Source of the DNA: Marivita geojedonensis
GTDB lineage: Bacteria; Pseudomonadota; Alphaproteobacteria; Rhodobacterales; Rhodobacteraceae
Assembly (NCBI RefSeq): GCF_002115805.1
Contig: NZ_JFKC01000004.1
Location: 124,001-188,000 of the forward strand
Reading direction: 5' to 3'
DNA: 64,000 bases
Shown in pieces: positions 26,592-35,400 of the stretch. A program made the translations under genes and the position numbers. Positions within the stretch are counted from its first letter, which is position 1. Each line of letters opens with the position of its first letter. The notes beneath the pieces are model-generated. The model was not told where the DNA came from and made no database searches. It worked only from the letters and a program-made list of their open reading frames with translations.

Positions 26592-27761
26592 TCAGGCTGT
26601 AACGGTCTTGCGGGCCGCCATCGACTCTGCAAACCGCTCGAACAGGTAGAAGCTGTCCTGCGGGCCGGGGCTGGCCTCCGGGTGCTGTTGGACGGAAAAG
26701 ACTGGACGATCCGCCATCCGGATACCGCAGTTCGACCCATCGAACAAAGAAACATGGGTTTCCAGAACACCCGCAGGCAGCGTCTGGCTGTCGACGGCAA
26801 AACCGTGGTTCATCGAGGTGATCTCGACCTTGCCGGTCTCGGTGTCCTTGACCGGGTGGTTCGCGCCGTGATGGCCGTGGTTCATCTTGACCGTCTTGGC
26901 ACCGAGCGCGAGCGCGAGCATCTGGTGGCCGAGGCAAATCCCGAACATCGGCAGATCGGTCTCGTTCAGGATGGTCTGGATCATCGGCACGGCGTATTTG
27001 CCCGTCGCCGCCGGATCGCCCGGACCGTTCGAAAGGAACACACCGTCGGGATTGTGCGCCAGAACCTCTTCCGCCGTCGCCGTCGCGGGCAGAACGGTCA
27101 CGTCGCAGCCCGCGCTGGCAAGGCACCGCAGAATGTTGCGCTTTGCGCCGTAGTCGATGGCCACAACCTTGTGCTTCGGGTCGGTCTGCCGGGTATAGCC
27201 GTCCGGCCACGCCCATCGCATTTCGTCCCACCGATAGGATTGCGCACAGGTGACGTCCTTGGCGAGGTCGAGCCCTTCGAGGCCCGGAAACGCCCGCGCC
27301 TTTTCGACCAGCGCCGCAAGATCGAACTTCCCGTCCGGGTTATGCTCAAGTGCCACATGCGGCGCACCCTGCTGCCGGATGGCCCGGGTCAGGCGCCGCG
27401 TGTCGATCCCGCCAATGGCGATCCGTCCGCGTGCCGCGAGCCAGTCGCTCAGCTCCTGCACCGCACGCCAGTTGGAGCTTTGCGTTGGCATCCATTTGAC
27501 AACCATCCCCTCGGCCACCGGATCGCCGGTCTCGTCGTCATCGGGGTTCACGCCGACATTTCCGATATGCGGGAAGGTGAAGGTCACGATCTGGCCCGCG
27601 TAGGACGGGTCCGTCATGATCTCCTGGTAGCCGGTCATCGCGGTGTTAAAACACAGCTCTGCCACCGCAGTTCCGGTCGCTCCGAAGCCCTGTCCATAGA
27701 AAATCGTGCCATCCGCGAGGGCAAGGCAGGCGGTCGGTGTGTCGTTCGAAAGCTTGGACAT
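26592..27761 (-). CDS. carA: Carbamoyl-phosphate synthase small subunit
   Basis: 389 residues. It supplies ammonia from glutamine to CarB for arginine and pyrimidine synthesis. The N-terminal CPSase domain has T-G-Y-Q-E-I-M-T-D-P-S-Y; the C-terminal class I amidotransferase has L-S-N-G-P-G-D-P, F-G-I-C-L-G-H-Q (nucleophile Cys) and Q-Q-H-P-E-A-S-P-G-P (His-Glu). The start at 27761 gives M-S-K-L-S, with GGAG upstream on the minus strand; 20 more residues are open to 27821 but unlike the family. carB is not in the window. Confidence 0.97.
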   Translation of the reverse strand: MSKLSNDTPTACLALADGTIFYGQGFGATGTAVAELCFNTAMTGYQEIMTDPSYAGQIVTFTFPHIGNVGVNPDDDETGDPVAEGMVVKWMPTQSSNWRAVQELSDWLAARGRIAIGGIDTRRLTRAIRQQGAPHVALEHNPDGKFDLAALVEKARAFPGLEGLDLAKDVTCAQSYRWDEMRWAWPDGYTRQTDPKHKVVAIDYGAKRNILRCLASAGCDVTVLPATATAEEVLAHNPDGVFLSNGPGDPAATGKYAVPMIQTILNETDLPMFGICLGHQMLALALGAKTVKMNHGHHGANHPVKDTETGKVEITSMNHGFAVDSQTLPAGVLETHVSLFDGSNCGIRMADRPVFSVQQHPEASPGPQDSFYLFERFAESMAARKTVTA

Positions 27762-27770
27762 GGCGCGACT

Positions 27771-27792
27771 CCGCAGGGGTAAAATCCTGCGG
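27771..27792 (-). promoter_or_regulatory. Leader hairpin before carA
   Basis: CCGCAGG at 27771-27777 pairs with CCTGCGG at 27786-27792 over an 8-base loop, 10 bases from the carA start. It overlaps the GGAG ribosome-site area, so it could affect translation. No known riboswitch was recognised. Confidence 0.3.
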
Positions 27793-27940
27793 AACCTAAG
27801 GCTGTGCTGCCTTGTGGTCAAGGGATCGTAGAAAATGTGATATTCAATATTTTCAATAGGTTAACGCGAAACGCAGAGCTTGCGTCGCCGGGGGTCCTCG
27901 CTTAATGTGCGCGCTCGTCAAACCATGGGGATGGGAATTC

Positions 27941-28405
27941 ATGGACCTACGCACTCGGATCAACACATCGGTCAAACAGGCGATGCGCGACAAGGACAGT
28001 GCACGGCTTTCAACCCTCCGGCTGATCAATGCCGCGATCAAGGACCGCGACATCGCGGCACGCGGCGATGGCAACGAAGATGGCGTCGCAGATGACGAAG
28101 TGCTTGCGATCCTTGGCAAAATGGTCAAGCAGCGCAAGGATACCGCGAAAACCTATGAAGAGGGTGGACGGCTGGATCTGGCCGAACGCGAACTGTCCGA
28201 GATCGAGGTGATCGAGGAATTCCTGCCCCGTCCGCTGTCCGACGACGAAGTAAAAGGCGCCATCGATGCCGCCGTGACCGAGACCGGCGCCTCTTCGATC
28301 CGCGATATGGGCCGTGTCATGGGCGCGCTCAAGGCAAAATACACCGGACAGATGGATTTCGGAGCCGTGGGCGGCATGGTGAAAGACCGGCTGTCAAACG
28401 GCTGA
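27941..28405 (+). CDS. GatB/YqeY domain protein
   Basis: 154 residues with the all-helical YqeY fold: an N-terminal M-D-L-R-T-R-I-N helix, K-D-x-x-R-L-S-T-L-R-L-I-N-A-A-I-K-D-R, and the C-terminal tRNA-amidotransferase-like tail with M-G-R-V-M-G-A-L-K-A-K-Y. The family is related to the tail of GatB and may act on tRNA, but its role is unsettled. GGGA at 27933-27936 supports the ATG at 27941 over one at 27905. Divergent from carA, a pairing commonly seen in alphaproteobacteria. Confidence 0.9.
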   Translation: MDLRTRINTSVKQAMRDKDSARLSTLRLINAAIKDRDIAARGDGNEDGVADDEVLAILGKMVKQRKDTAKTYEEGGRLDLAERELSEIEVIEEFLPRPLSDDEVKGAIDAAVTETGASSIRDMGRVMGALKAKYTGQMDFGAVGGMVKDRLSNG

Positions 28406-28412
28406 CCACCTG

Positions 28413-29309
28413 TCAGAGGCCGAAATCGCTTCTGATCGTGGCCAGTGCCTCGGGTTCGTCGATCCGATAGCTCTGGACAAATCGTGTCTTGTATCCAACC
28501 CGGCCGCGTCGTGCGCCGAAGTTCTCCCCATGGTTCAGCATGTACAGCACCGACGGCCGGTTCAGCGGATGCAACGGCTGACCCGCCAGCGCGGCGAGGT
28601 AGGGAAACATGCGGTGCTCGTGCTGCGTCATCTCGGCCAGAAACGCTGTGGCTTCGGAACTGGCCGGATCATGGTAGAGCGCCGCGCAGCTTCCGCACAG
28701 CTTCCAGAACGGCTTGCGCATGGGCGCGGCCCAACTGCGGTGGTCGGCCAGCGCAATATCGCCCGTGGCCACGTCCATCACCAGCCCTGACTCCACGAGA
28801 TATCCCCCCGCGGCCTGCCGCGTGAGCATCTCGTCCACGCTGCCCTGACGCAGCAGATCGTCTGCGTCAAAGGACATGACATAGCCCGGTGACCTCACCA
28901 GATCCGGCAGCGCCTCAGCCAGAACGCGCAGTTTGCGCCATTTGTCATTGCCCGGCGCCGGATCATCGAAGGGCAGGTAGCGGATACGCGGGTCGTCGGG
29001 CAGCGTAGGCCTGTCCTGGCAGCAGATCACGGCCTGCCAGTGAGGATTGTCCTGTCGCAGAAAGCTCTGAAGCGTTGTGCTCAGCCGCGCGGTCACGGCG
29101 TCCCAATCTCCGACATGATGCGCGCCGACCAACGGGATAAGGAACGTCACGTGGTCCGCCGTCTGCTGTCGCAGGGCTGCCCGGCGGAGGGCCAGCGCCG
29201 CCCGTTCAGAGGCAACCATGTCAGCTGTTGGAGTGGTCTTTCCGAAGGGCGTTGAGCGCAACAGGTGCCGTGCGCGGGTCAGTTTCGGAACGGCGGGAAC
29301 CTGTGCCAT
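28413..29309 (-). CDS. Glycosyltransferase family 2-like protein
   Basis: 298 residues. A GT-A-like fold is suggested by V-T-F-L-I-P-L-V near residue 55, L-Q-S-F-L-R-Q-D-N-P-H-W-Q-A-V-I-C-C-Q-D and the metal-binding S-F-D-A-D-D-L. No membrane helix is seen, so it is probably cytosolic. The acceptor and sugar are unknown. Its 3' end is 7 bases from the YqeY stop (convergent). Confidence 0.65.
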   Translation of the reverse strand: MAQVPAVPKLTRARHLLRSTPFGKTTPTADMVASERAALALRRAALRQQTADHVTFLIPLVGAHHVGDWDAVTARLSTTLQSFLRQDNPHWQAVICCQDRPTLPDDPRIRYLPFDDPAPGNDKWRKLRVLAEALPDLVRSPGYVMSFDADDLLRQGSVDEMLTRQAAGGYLVESGLVMDVATGDIALADHRSWAAPMRKPFWKLCGSCAALYHDPASSEATAFLAEMTQHEHRMFPYLAALAGQPLHPLNRPSVLYMLNHGENFGARRGRVGYKTRFVQSYRIDEPEALATIRSDFGL

Positions 29310-29320
29310 GGAGCCTCGGA

Positions 29321-29812
29321 TCAGCGGGGGGCGATGCGCCGAACCTTTTCACTCAGTTCTGCGTAAAGCGCTTTGCGTTCGTCTTCGCTCAGAAACGCGC
29401 CAATCTCAACCTCTCGTCCGGCACCTGACAGGGTGACATAGTGGGGCACCGGACCGCCTTTCTGATGCATGTTCACCTGCGTCCAATACGGGTTGCAGCG
29501 CCATTCCTGCGCGTCTCCCTTGATCGACTGTCGGATCAGATGCAGGTCATCGGGCGTCATGGTGAGCACTTCGATTATCTGAAGATCCCGCTCGTTCCGC
29601 CGCAGCGCGTACCACATCGCGCCAAGCGCCAGCAGCATGAAAGGCAGTATGCCCCAAAGCAAAACGGTCCCGATCAATCCGTAAAGGGGAATTGTGGACA
29701 GGGCGAAGATGCCAAGGATCGTCGCGGCAAATCCATGCGCAGGCAGCGATTGATGCGGCCAGAGACGCAGTTCCTGATTGTCCTGAGAGGTGTCAGTCCA
29801 TGTGTACGGCAT
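29321..29812 (-). CDS. DUF2244 integral membrane protein
   Basis: 163 residues. Two adjacent membrane helices (about 27-45 and 48-70) are followed by a soluble C-terminal half with W-R-C-N-P-Y-W-T-Q-V and a G-x-x-V-E-I-G-A-F-L-S-E-D-E-R end, which is the DUF2244 pattern. In Rhodobacteraceae the family often sits near cytochrome oxidase genes; here ctaD is less than 1 kb away. The function is not known. Confidence 0.8.
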   Translation of the reverse strand: MPYTWTDTSQDNQELRLWPHQSLPAHGFAATILGIFALSTIPLYGLIGTVLLWGILPFMLLALGAMWYALRRNERDLQIIEVLTMTPDDLHLIRQSIKGDAQEWRCNPYWTQVNMHQKGGPVPHYVTLSGAGREVEIGAFLSEDERKALYAELSEKVRRIAPR

Positions 29813-29818
29813 GGCGTT

Positions 29819-30118
29819 TCAATACCCGGTCAGAAGAAGATCGCAAGCGCGGATGATTTCGTCGCGCTGATGCGCGGCAGATCCGATGTAGGTGCCAAGC
29901 TCTTTTTTCGTCAAAGTGGCGATTTCCGTGCTTTGCAGTCTGAGTGTTGCATCACCAAGAGAGAGTTTCGGGGACAGGTGCTTCAGCGGCGGTTCCGGCC
30001 AGTCTTCGGGTACCAGTCGCGCGACAACACGGGTGGCGAGGCTTTCGAAGGTATCGCTTTGCAGGACAAGGACATAGATGTCGTTTGAGGTTCGATACAC
30101 ATCGTATTGACGCGCCAT
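29819..30118 (-). CDS. ccdB: CcdB-type toxin
   Basis: 99-residue protein with the CcdB gyrase-poison pattern: R-Q-Y-D-V-Y at the start, V-L-V-L-Q-S-D then T-R-V-V-A-R-L-V-P, and the C-terminal helix (about 80-97) that in CcdB contacts GyrA. The ATG at 30118 leaves two bases after the ccdA stop; a GTG at 30127 would overlap it. The C-terminus lacks the W-G-I motif of plasmid CcdB (it ends L-L-L-T-G-Y), so its activity against gyrase cannot be assumed. Confidence 0.82.
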   Translation of the reverse strand: MARQYDVYRTSNDIYVLVLQSDTFESLATRVVARLVPEDWPEPPLKHLSPKLSLGDATLRLQSTEIATLTKKELGTYIGSAAHQRDEIIRACDLLLTGY

Positions 30119-30120
30119 AC

Positions 30121-30342
30121 CTACCACTTCCGATAGGCGTCGAGGGGCAGTCCGTCCTGCTCGACCCGGCGATTGTAAGCCTCAATTGCGTGTTGGTTCT
30201 CATCCGCCCAACGCGCGGCTTCCGCTTTCCGCACTTCGTCCTCAATCCCAGCCTCGGCGGCACGGGACAGATTTACTCCTGCGTCCTTGGCGCGGGCGAT
30301 AAGGTCGGCGTCAAGGCTGAGGCTGGTGGACTTGCGTGGCAT
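30121..30342 (-). CDS. ccdA: CcdA-type antitoxin
   Basis: 73 residues: an N-terminal ribbon-helix-helix DNA-binding part (T-S-L-S-L-D-A-D-L-I-A-R-A-K-D-A-G-V-N-L-S) and the CcdA toxin-binding tail W-A-D-E-N-Q-H-A-I-E-A-Y-N with G-L-P-L-D-A-Y-R-K-W. An ATG at 30348 is one base after AGGAG and therefore too close; the ATG at 30342 has proper spacing. Antitoxin precedes toxin, as usual, and the pair probably represses its own promoter. Confidence 0.88.
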   Translation of the reverse strand: MPRKSTSLSLDADLIARAKDAGVNLSRAAEAGIEDEVRKAEAARWADENQHAIEAYNRRVEQDGLPLDAYRKW

Positions 30343-30409
30343 GGGCATACTCCTAACACATCAAACATACCGGAAAACCTACCCGCAAACAACGGTACGT
30401 ATCACAGCA

Positions 30410-30439
30410 AAAGGCCCCGGCGTTTCCACCGGGGCCTTT
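30410..30439 (-). terminator. Terminator after ctaD
   Basis: A perfect 11-bp stem (AAAGGCCCCGG at 30410-30420 with its complement at 30429-30439). On the minus strand the stem ends in a TTTT run, 20 bases after the ctaD stop. It separates ctaD from ccdAB. Confidence 0.88.
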
Positions 30440-30459
30440 CGTTTCAGATCACGCTCAGC

Positions 30460-32133
30460 TTAGTGCGCGTGCGACTTTTCCCAGTCTTCCCGCTTCGGCA
30501 GCTGCTCGAAGGTGTGCTCCGGCGGCGGGGAGGGCAGGGTCCATTCCAGCGTGTCCGCGTATTCGTTCCACGGGTTCTTCGCGGTCTCGGGACGGCCTGC
30601 GCGGAGGCTGTAGACGATCACGCCGATGAAGAACAGGAACGAGGCGAAGGACAGGAACGCGCCCCAGCTCGAGATGTAGTTCCAGAAGGCAAAGGCTTCC
30701 GGGTAGTCGATGTAGCGGCGCGGCATGCCCTGACGGCCCAGGAAGTGCTGCGGGAAGAAGGTCAGGTTTGCACCGATGAAGAACGTCCAGAAGTGCAGCT
30801 TGCCGGCCCATTCCGGGTACATCTTGCCGGTCATCTTCGGGAAGTAGAAGTAGATCCCGGCGAAGATGGCGAAGACGGCACCAAGGCTCATTACGTAGTG
30901 GAAATGCGCCACGACGTAGTAGGTGTCATGATAGGCACGGTCCACGGCAGCCTGCGACAGGACGATCCCGGTCACGCCACCCACGGTGAAGAGGAAGAGG
31001 AAGCCGAAAGCCCAGAGCATCGGCGTCTTGAACTCGATGGAGCCGCCCCACATGGTCGCGATCCACGAGAAGATCTTGACCCCTGTCGGAACCGCGATGA
31101 CCATCGTGGCCAGCATGAAGTAGGACTGCTGGGTCAGCGACATGCCGACGGTGTACATGTGGTGCGCCCACACGACAAAGCCCAGCGCACCGATCGCGAT
31201 GATCGCCCAGACCATCGGCAGGTAACCGAAGACCGGCTTGCGGCTGAACGTGGCGACCACGTGGCTGATGATGCCGAAGCCCGGCAGGATCACGATGTAC
31301 ACTTCCGGGTGGCCGAAGAACCACAGGATGTGCTGGTAGAGAACCGGGTCGCCGCCACCGGCCGGATCGAAGAAGGTCGTACCGAAGTTGCGGTCGGTCA
31401 GCAGCATGGTAATGGCGCCTGCCAGAACCGGCAGCGACAGAAGGATCAGCCATGCGGTCACGAAGATCGACCATGCGAACAGCGGCACCTTGAAGAGCGT
31501 CATGCCCGGTGCGCGCATGTTGAGGAAGGTTGTGATGACGTTGATCGCACCCAGGATCGACGAGGCGCCCGAGACGTGCACCGCGAAGATCGCGAGGTCC
31601 ATCGACATCCCGCCTTCATTGGTCGACAGCGGCGGGTAGAGAACCCAGCCCACACCCGAGCCAAGCTGGCCGTTGCCGCCCGGTGCGAAGACCGAGCAGA
31701 TCGCCAGCGTCGTACCGGCGACGAAGAGCCAGAAGGACAGGTTGTTCAGACGCGGGAACGCCATGTCCGGCGCACCGATCTGCAGCGGCATGAAATAGTT
31801 GCCAAAACCGCCAAAGAGCGCCGGAATCACCACGAAGAACATCATCAGGATGCCGTGTCCGGTGATCAAAACGTTCCAAAGATGGCCGTTAGGGGTACAG
31901 TCGCCAACCGCTGCTGCGGTCAGGCGGGCACCTTCCATACACATGTACTGAACACCGGGGTTCATCAGTTCCAAGCGCATGTAAACGGTGAATGCCACGG
32001 AGATGAAGCCCGCGAGACCCGCGACGATCAGGTACAGAATACCGATGTCTTTGTGGTTCGTGGACATGAACCAGCGGGTGAAAAAGCCGCGCTGGTCTTC
32101 ATGTTCGTGGCCGTGAATGGCGGCGTCTGCCAT
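30460..32133 (-). CDS. ctaD: Cytochrome c oxidase subunit I (aa3 type)
   Basis: 557-residue heme-copper oxidase subunit I with twelve membrane helices. It binds heme a, heme a3 and CuB. Visible motifs: [11 protein letters not shown] (heme a His), [10 protein letters not shown] (CuB His with cross-linked Tyr), W-A-H-H-M-Y (two CuB His) and V-V-A-H-F-H-Y-V (heme a3 and heme a His). The start is fixed by an AGGAGG site six bases from the ATG. Subunits II and III are not nearby, as in other Rhodobacteraceae where ctaD stands alone. Confidence 0.98.
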   Translation of the reverse strand: MADAAIHGHEHEDQRGFFTRWFMSTNHKDIGILYLIVAGLAGFISVAFTVYMRLELMNPGVQYMCMEGARLTAAAVGDCTPNGHLWNVLITGHGILMMFFVVIPALFGGFGNYFMPLQIGAPDMAFPRLNNLSFWLFVAGTTLAICSVFAPGGNGQLGSGVGWVLYPPLSTNEGGMSMDLAIFAVHVSGASSILGAINVITTFLNMRAPGMTLFKVPLFAWSIFVTAWLILLSLPVLAGAITMLLTDRNFGTTFFDPAGGGDPVLYQHILWFFGHPEVYIVILPGFGIISHVVATFSRKPVFGYLPMVWAIIAIGALGFVVWAHHMYTVGMSLTQQSYFMLATMVIAVPTGVKIFSWIATMWGGSIEFKTPMLWAFGFLFLFTVGGVTGIVLSQAAVDRAYHDTYYVVAHFHYVMSLGAVFAIFAGIYFYFPKMTGKMYPEWAGKLHFWTFFIGANLTFFPQHFLGRQGMPRRYIDYPEAFAFWNYISSWGAFLSFASFLFFIGVIVYSLRAGRPETAKNPWNEYADTLEWTLPSPPPEHTFEQLPKREDWEKSHAH

Positions 32134-32238
32134 ATCTGCCTCCTGCTGGTTCCCAATAAAAAGGCGCAAGGAATCCCCGAGCGCCATTTTTCTCATCGGT
32201 GTTTTAGAATGTGACGCCGGTGGCGGCAACGGATGTAT

Positions 32239-32252
32239 TTGACGCAGATCAA
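32239..32252. promoter_or_regulatory. FNR/FnrL-type box upstream of ctaD
   Basis: TTGAC-GCAG-ATCAA differs at one position from the FNR consensus TTGAT-N4-ATCAA. It lies about 106 bases before the ctaD start, in the only intergenic space between ctaD and the lipB 3' end. Oxygen control of ctaD by FnrL is inferred. Confidence 0.6.
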
Positions 32253-32353
32253 ACTTTATTGTCGCACTCTGGTGTCATCCGGGGAATCGCGTTGTTTTCA
32301 TAACCTTTTGAAAACACAAAGATTCGCTCGGTATGTTTGAGTGATTCCGGTTT

Positions 32354-33034
32354 TCAGCCGGTTTGACAGCTTTCGCGTGCCTGATCTTTTTCGAACACGT
32401 CGTCAAAGCTTCGTCGCAGCGCCACGTCCACGTCATCCATCGTCACCGGCATCCCGAGATCGACAAGCGAGGTCACTCCGTACTGAGTGATGCCGCAGGG
32501 AACGATCCCGTCAAAATGACTCAGATCGGGTTCGACATTGATCGAGATGCCGTGGAAGCTCACCCATTTGCGCAGGCGGATGCCGATGGCTGCGATCTTG
32601 TCTTCTGCAATTTTACCATCCGGTAAAAGTTTTTTGTCCGGTCGTTCGATCCAGACCCCCACGCGCCCGTCGCGGATATGGCCCGTCAGGCCAAACTCAC
32701 TCAGAGTAGCGATCACCCAGCGTTCGAGATCCTGAACGAAACAGCGCACGTCGCGCCCGCGCTTGCCTACGTCAAGCATGACATAAACGACCCGCTGCCC
32801 GGGACCGTGATAGGTATACTGCCCGCCACGTTTGGTCGGGTATACGGGAAAGCGGTCGGGGTCCTTCAGGTCCTCGATCTTCGCGCTCGTTCCCGCAGTA
32901 TAAAGAGGGGGGTGCTCGACAAGCCAGACGAGTTCCTCGGCCGTGCCATCCGCGATCGCCGCCGCGCGGGCCTCCATCGTGGCCACCGCCTCGTCGTAGT
33001 CGGTCAATCCGTCGGTGATGCGCCATTCAACCAT
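32354..33034 (-). CDS. lipB: Octanoyl-[ACP]:protein N-octanoyltransferase
   Basis: 226 residues. It transfers octanoate from ACP to lipoyl domains, the first step of lipoate synthesis. Motifs: [10 protein letters not shown], the R-G-G-Q-x-T-Y-H-G-P-G-Q substrate loop at about 69-80, Lys146 in E-D-K-I-A-A-I-G-I and catalytic Cys180 in I-V-P-C-G-I. Length and all catalytic residues match the family. It stands between tRNA-Leu and ctaD. Confidence 0.96.
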   Translation of the reverse strand: MVEWRITDGLTDYDEAVATMEARAAAIADGTAEELVWLVEHPPLYTAGTSAKIEDLKDPDRFPVYPTKRGGQYTYHGPGQRVVYVMLDVGKRGRDVRCFVQDLERWVIATLSEFGLTGHIRDGRVGVWIERPDKKLLPDGKIAEDKIAAIGIRLRKWVSFHGISINVEPDLSHFDGIVPCGITQYGVTSLVDLGMPVTMDDVDVALRRSFDDVFEKDQARESCQTG

Positions 33035-33189
33035 AGGGTTCTCCGGGAGTGTCCCGTCCTCCTTGCCCTTTGGATATGGCGGGCAGGGTCAGAGATGTCA
33101 TCCCCAAAAGTTGCCGGGGTCTTCTCCATTTTTGCCCTTGCCCCCGTTTGCGACCTTCGCTAATGAGCCGCCTACCAAGTCAAGACAGT

Positions 33190-33276
33190 GCGGTCGTGGC
33201 GGAATTGGTAGACGCGCAGCGTTGAGGTCGCTGTGGGGTAACTCCCGTGGAAGTTCGAGTCTTCTCGACCGCACCA
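33190..33276 (+). tRNA. tRNA-Leu (anticodon GAG)
   Basis: 87 bases with an encoded CCA. Acceptor GCGGTCG at 33190-33196 pairs with CGACCGC at 33266-33272. Anticodon stem CAGCG/CGCTG encloses TTGAGGT, with GAG at 33224-33226. A long variable arm (GGGG ... CTCCC type) and the GTTCGAGTC T-loop are present, as expected for a leucine tRNA. Confidence 0.96.
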
Positions 33277-33324
33277 TTTTCCCGAACATCATAAAGCCAG
33301 AGCAGGTTTGCAAACCCGGTTTTG

Positions 33325-34353
33325 CTACTTTGCAAAGCGTGCCTTGAACACCCGTGCCGCCAAAGGTGCGCCCATAATCACGACAAAGATCCGCAGGACA
33401 TGGTGGGCGACCACAAACGCAACGTCCGCCCCGACAATCAGTGCGAGCACCGTCAGTTCCGCCTGTCCGCCGGGCGCAAAAGCCAGCAAGGTTTCCATCC
33501 CCGGAGCCAGCCCAAGACCATAGACCGCCTCGAGCACGATCAGGGTCAGGAGGATCAGAATCAGGCAGAACCCGAGCCCGGCTGTCAGATCGCGGCGCAC
33601 TTCGGTCAGGGTGATCCCCGCGTACTTCGTCCCGATGGTCATGCCGATAAAGAACTGTGCTGCCCAGATCGCCTCGGCCGGGGGACGGAAATGCAGCCCG
33701 CCCGCGAGGGTAAGCGCTGCGGTCAGGATCAGCGGGCCAAGGATCGACGCGCCGAAAAGGCCGATCCATTTGGCAGCCCGCCATCCGACGAGCGCACAGA
33801 CCACCATCAGCCCCAGTTCATGCAGCGGGATGCTGGAGGCAGGGGCGCCGGGAGGATTGGACAGGTCGGCATCCCAGATCCCGATCATCAGAAAGGGCAG
33901 GGCCACGACGATCACCAGAACGCGGGTCGCGTGAATGAGGCTGAGTGCGCGGACATTTGCTCCGGCCTCTTCTCCGAACAGAATCATGTCCTGCAGGCCA
34001 CCGGGCATGGTCGCGTAGTAGGCGGTGGCAAAGTCGTAACCACAGAACCGCTGGAAATAGGGCACACCGATCAGTCCGATGGTGGCCACCATGACCGGCA
34101 CGAGCAAAAGCGTCGGCCACATCGACGGGAACGTGGCCAGAACGGCCGGGGTCAGCGTGGCGCCAACCGCAACGCCCAGAATGGTGCGCATCGCGTCAGT
34201 GAGCGGTTTGTAGCCTTTCATCTGAATGCCCAGAAGCGCAGCGATCAGGCAGGCGAAAATCGGTCCCAGAAGCCAGGGCAGCGGCAATGCCAGAAGTTTG
34301 AAGGCCGCGACGCCAAGTCCGGCAACGGCAAAGGACTGAAGGATCGGCCTCAT
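33325..34353 (-). CDS. AbrB-family integral membrane protein
   Basis: 342 residues, about ten membrane helices, built as two similar halves: P-W-L-L-G-P-I-F-A-C-L near residue 26 and a G-A-S-I-L-G-P-L-I segment near 210 mark the duplicated AbrB (Pfam AmoA-like) domain. Often misnamed ammonia monooxygenase. Probably a transporter or exporter; substrate unknown. Its start overlaps the stop of the upstream GntR gene by 4 bases, so it is most likely the regulator's target in the same operon. Confidence 0.82.
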   Translation of the reverse strand: MRPILQSFAVAGLGVAAFKLLALPLPWLLGPIFACLIAALLGIQMKGYKPLTDAMRTILGVAVGATLTPAVLATFPSMWPTLLLVPVMVATIGLIGVPYFQRFCGYDFATAYYATMPGGLQDMILFGEEAGANVRALSLIHATRVLVIVVALPFLMIGIWDADLSNPPGAPASSIPLHELGLMVVCALVGWRAAKWIGLFGASILGPLILTAALTLAGGLHFRPPAEAIWAAQFFIGMTIGTKYAGITLTEVRRDLTAGLGFCLILILLTLIVLEAVYGLGLAPGMETLLAFAPGGQAELTVLALIVGADVAFVVAHHVLRIFVVIMGAPLAARVFKARFAK

Positions 34354-35000
34354 GCCGGACCGCCTGACAGACGGTAGCGCAGCGAGGTTTGCAGATGTGT
34401 TTCAGCAGCCTTGGCCGCAGCATCGCCGTCTCTGGCGCGCAGAGCTGCGATCAGTGCCTCGTGCTGTTCGGTGACGATTCGAATGCGATCCGGGTCAAGA
34501 TAGGTTGTCGGTCCCAAAAGGATCAGCGCATTGTTGATCGCTTCGGCCGACGCGACAAGGAAGCGGTTGCGCGCGGCAAGGTAAAGGGTTTCGTGAAAAT
34601 CCTGATTGATTGCCGCGCCGAGTGTCGGGGTGTCCTGTGCAGCGGCAATACGCTGGTTCATGGCGTCGAGCGCATCGAATTCTGCGTCGGCCCCGTGCTG
34701 CGCGGCCATGCGGGCCGCAGTCCGCTCCAGGACGATCCGCATCTCATACAGCTCAACGATTTCGGTCTGGCTGAGTTTGCGGATCACCGCGCCGATGCGG
34801 GGCCGGTGTTCGACAATTCCCGCCAGTTCGAGCCGTCTCAGAGCCTCTCGCACCGGCGTGCGGGACAGATTGAGTCTTTTGGCCACATCCTCCTCCCGCA
34901 ACCGGTCTCCGGGAGAGAAATCGCCGCTGCGCAACGCATCGACGAGACCGGCATAGGCTGCTTCGCCACTGGAAAGAGAGGAGGACTTGGGATCTGGCAT
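34350..35000 (-). CDS. GntR-family regulator with FCD domain
   Basis: 216 residues. Winged helix at about 12-75 (F-S-P-G-D-R-L-R-E-E-D-V-A-K-R-L-N-L-S-R-T-P-V-R-E-A-L-R-R-L), then an FCD domain (N-Q-D-F-H-E-T-L-Y-L-A-A-R-N-R, T-E-Q-H-E-A-L-I-A-A-L). It is translationally coupled to the AbrB-family gene. A perfect inverted repeat lies 3-20 bases before its start codon and is the obvious autoregulatory operator. Confidence 0.9.
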   Translation of the reverse strand: MPDPKSSSLSSGEAAYAGLVDALRSGDFSPGDRLREEDVAKRLNLSRTPVREALRRLELAGIVEHRPRIGAVIRKLSQTEIVELYEMRIVLERTAARMAAQHGADAEFDALDAMNQRIAAAQDTPTLGAAINQDFHETLYLAARNRFLVASAEAINNALILLGPTTYLDPDRIRIVTEQHEALIAALRARDGDAAAKAAETHLQTSLRYRLSGGPA

Positions 35001-35002
35001 AT

Positions 35003-35020
35003 TGTATCCATTTGGATACA
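35003..35020. promoter_or_regulatory. GntR operator TGTATCC-N4-GGATACA
   Basis: A perfect 7-bp inverted repeat (35003-35009 and 35014-35020) directly in front of the GntR start. Repressor bound here would block both transcription and the ribosome site of the regulator-AbrB operon. Confidence 0.75.
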
Positions 35021-35071
35021 GAATGTGTATGTCGGTCGCGCGGCGGAGTCAAACTCAAAGGCCGCAAAAGG

Positions 35072-35093
35072 AAAAAAGCGCCCGTCGGGGCGC
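35072..35093 (-). terminator. Rho-independent terminator after the small secreted protein gene
   Basis: GCGCCC at 35078-35083 pairs with GGGCGC at 35088-35093. On the minus strand it is followed by a run of six T, then CC and more T. It ends the transcript of the gene at 35119-35400. Confidence 0.88.
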
Positions 35094-35118
35094 AGTCTGT
35101 AATTATTTCAGAGCCTTA

Positions 35119-35400
35119 TCAGTCCGCTTTGGATAGCTGGAAGGGTTGCGGTGACCGATGATGCATGTCCGCATGGATCAGCGCTCCCGCGTCCTGCAAC
35201 TCATCATGGATCAGCAAGACTTTCATCCCGTGGGCAAGATCGCTGCGACCATGGATGGCGCGGATCGAATCGCGAGTCTCGATATCGAGCTTTACGATCT
35301 CGAAATCCGTCACGTAGGTAGCGATCACCTCAGCGAGTGTCTCGGCAGAGACACCCGCAGGAAGCGCAGCGATCATCAGTGCAGCAAAAAAGCGTTTCAT
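35119..35400 (-). CDS. Small exported protein of unknown function
   Basis: 93 residues. A signal peptide (M-K-R-F-F-A-A-L-M-I-A-A-L-P-A-G-V-S-A-E) is cleaved near residue 19. The mature part is acidic in its first half and carries a His-rich end (H-A-D-M-H-H-R-S). No known domain. It has its own terminator and a GAGG site before the ATG, which support a real gene. The His residues could bind metal, but there is no direct evidence. Confidence 0.65.
   Translation of the reverse strand: MKRFFAALMIAALPAGVSAETLAEVIATYVTDFEIVKLDIETRDSIRAIHGRSDLAHGMKVLLIHDELQDAGALIHADMHHRSPQPFQLSKAD

Noticed and set aside
27771-27792. Riboswitch or attenuator before carA
   Set aside because: Only a short hairpin; no leader peptide, second alternative stem or known riboswitch pattern.
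29944-32214. A 756-codon open frame on the plus strand opposite ctaD
   Set aside because: It is antisense to the clear ctaD gene, has no domain, and its His/Arg/Glu-rich composition reflects the codon bias of ctaD read backwards.
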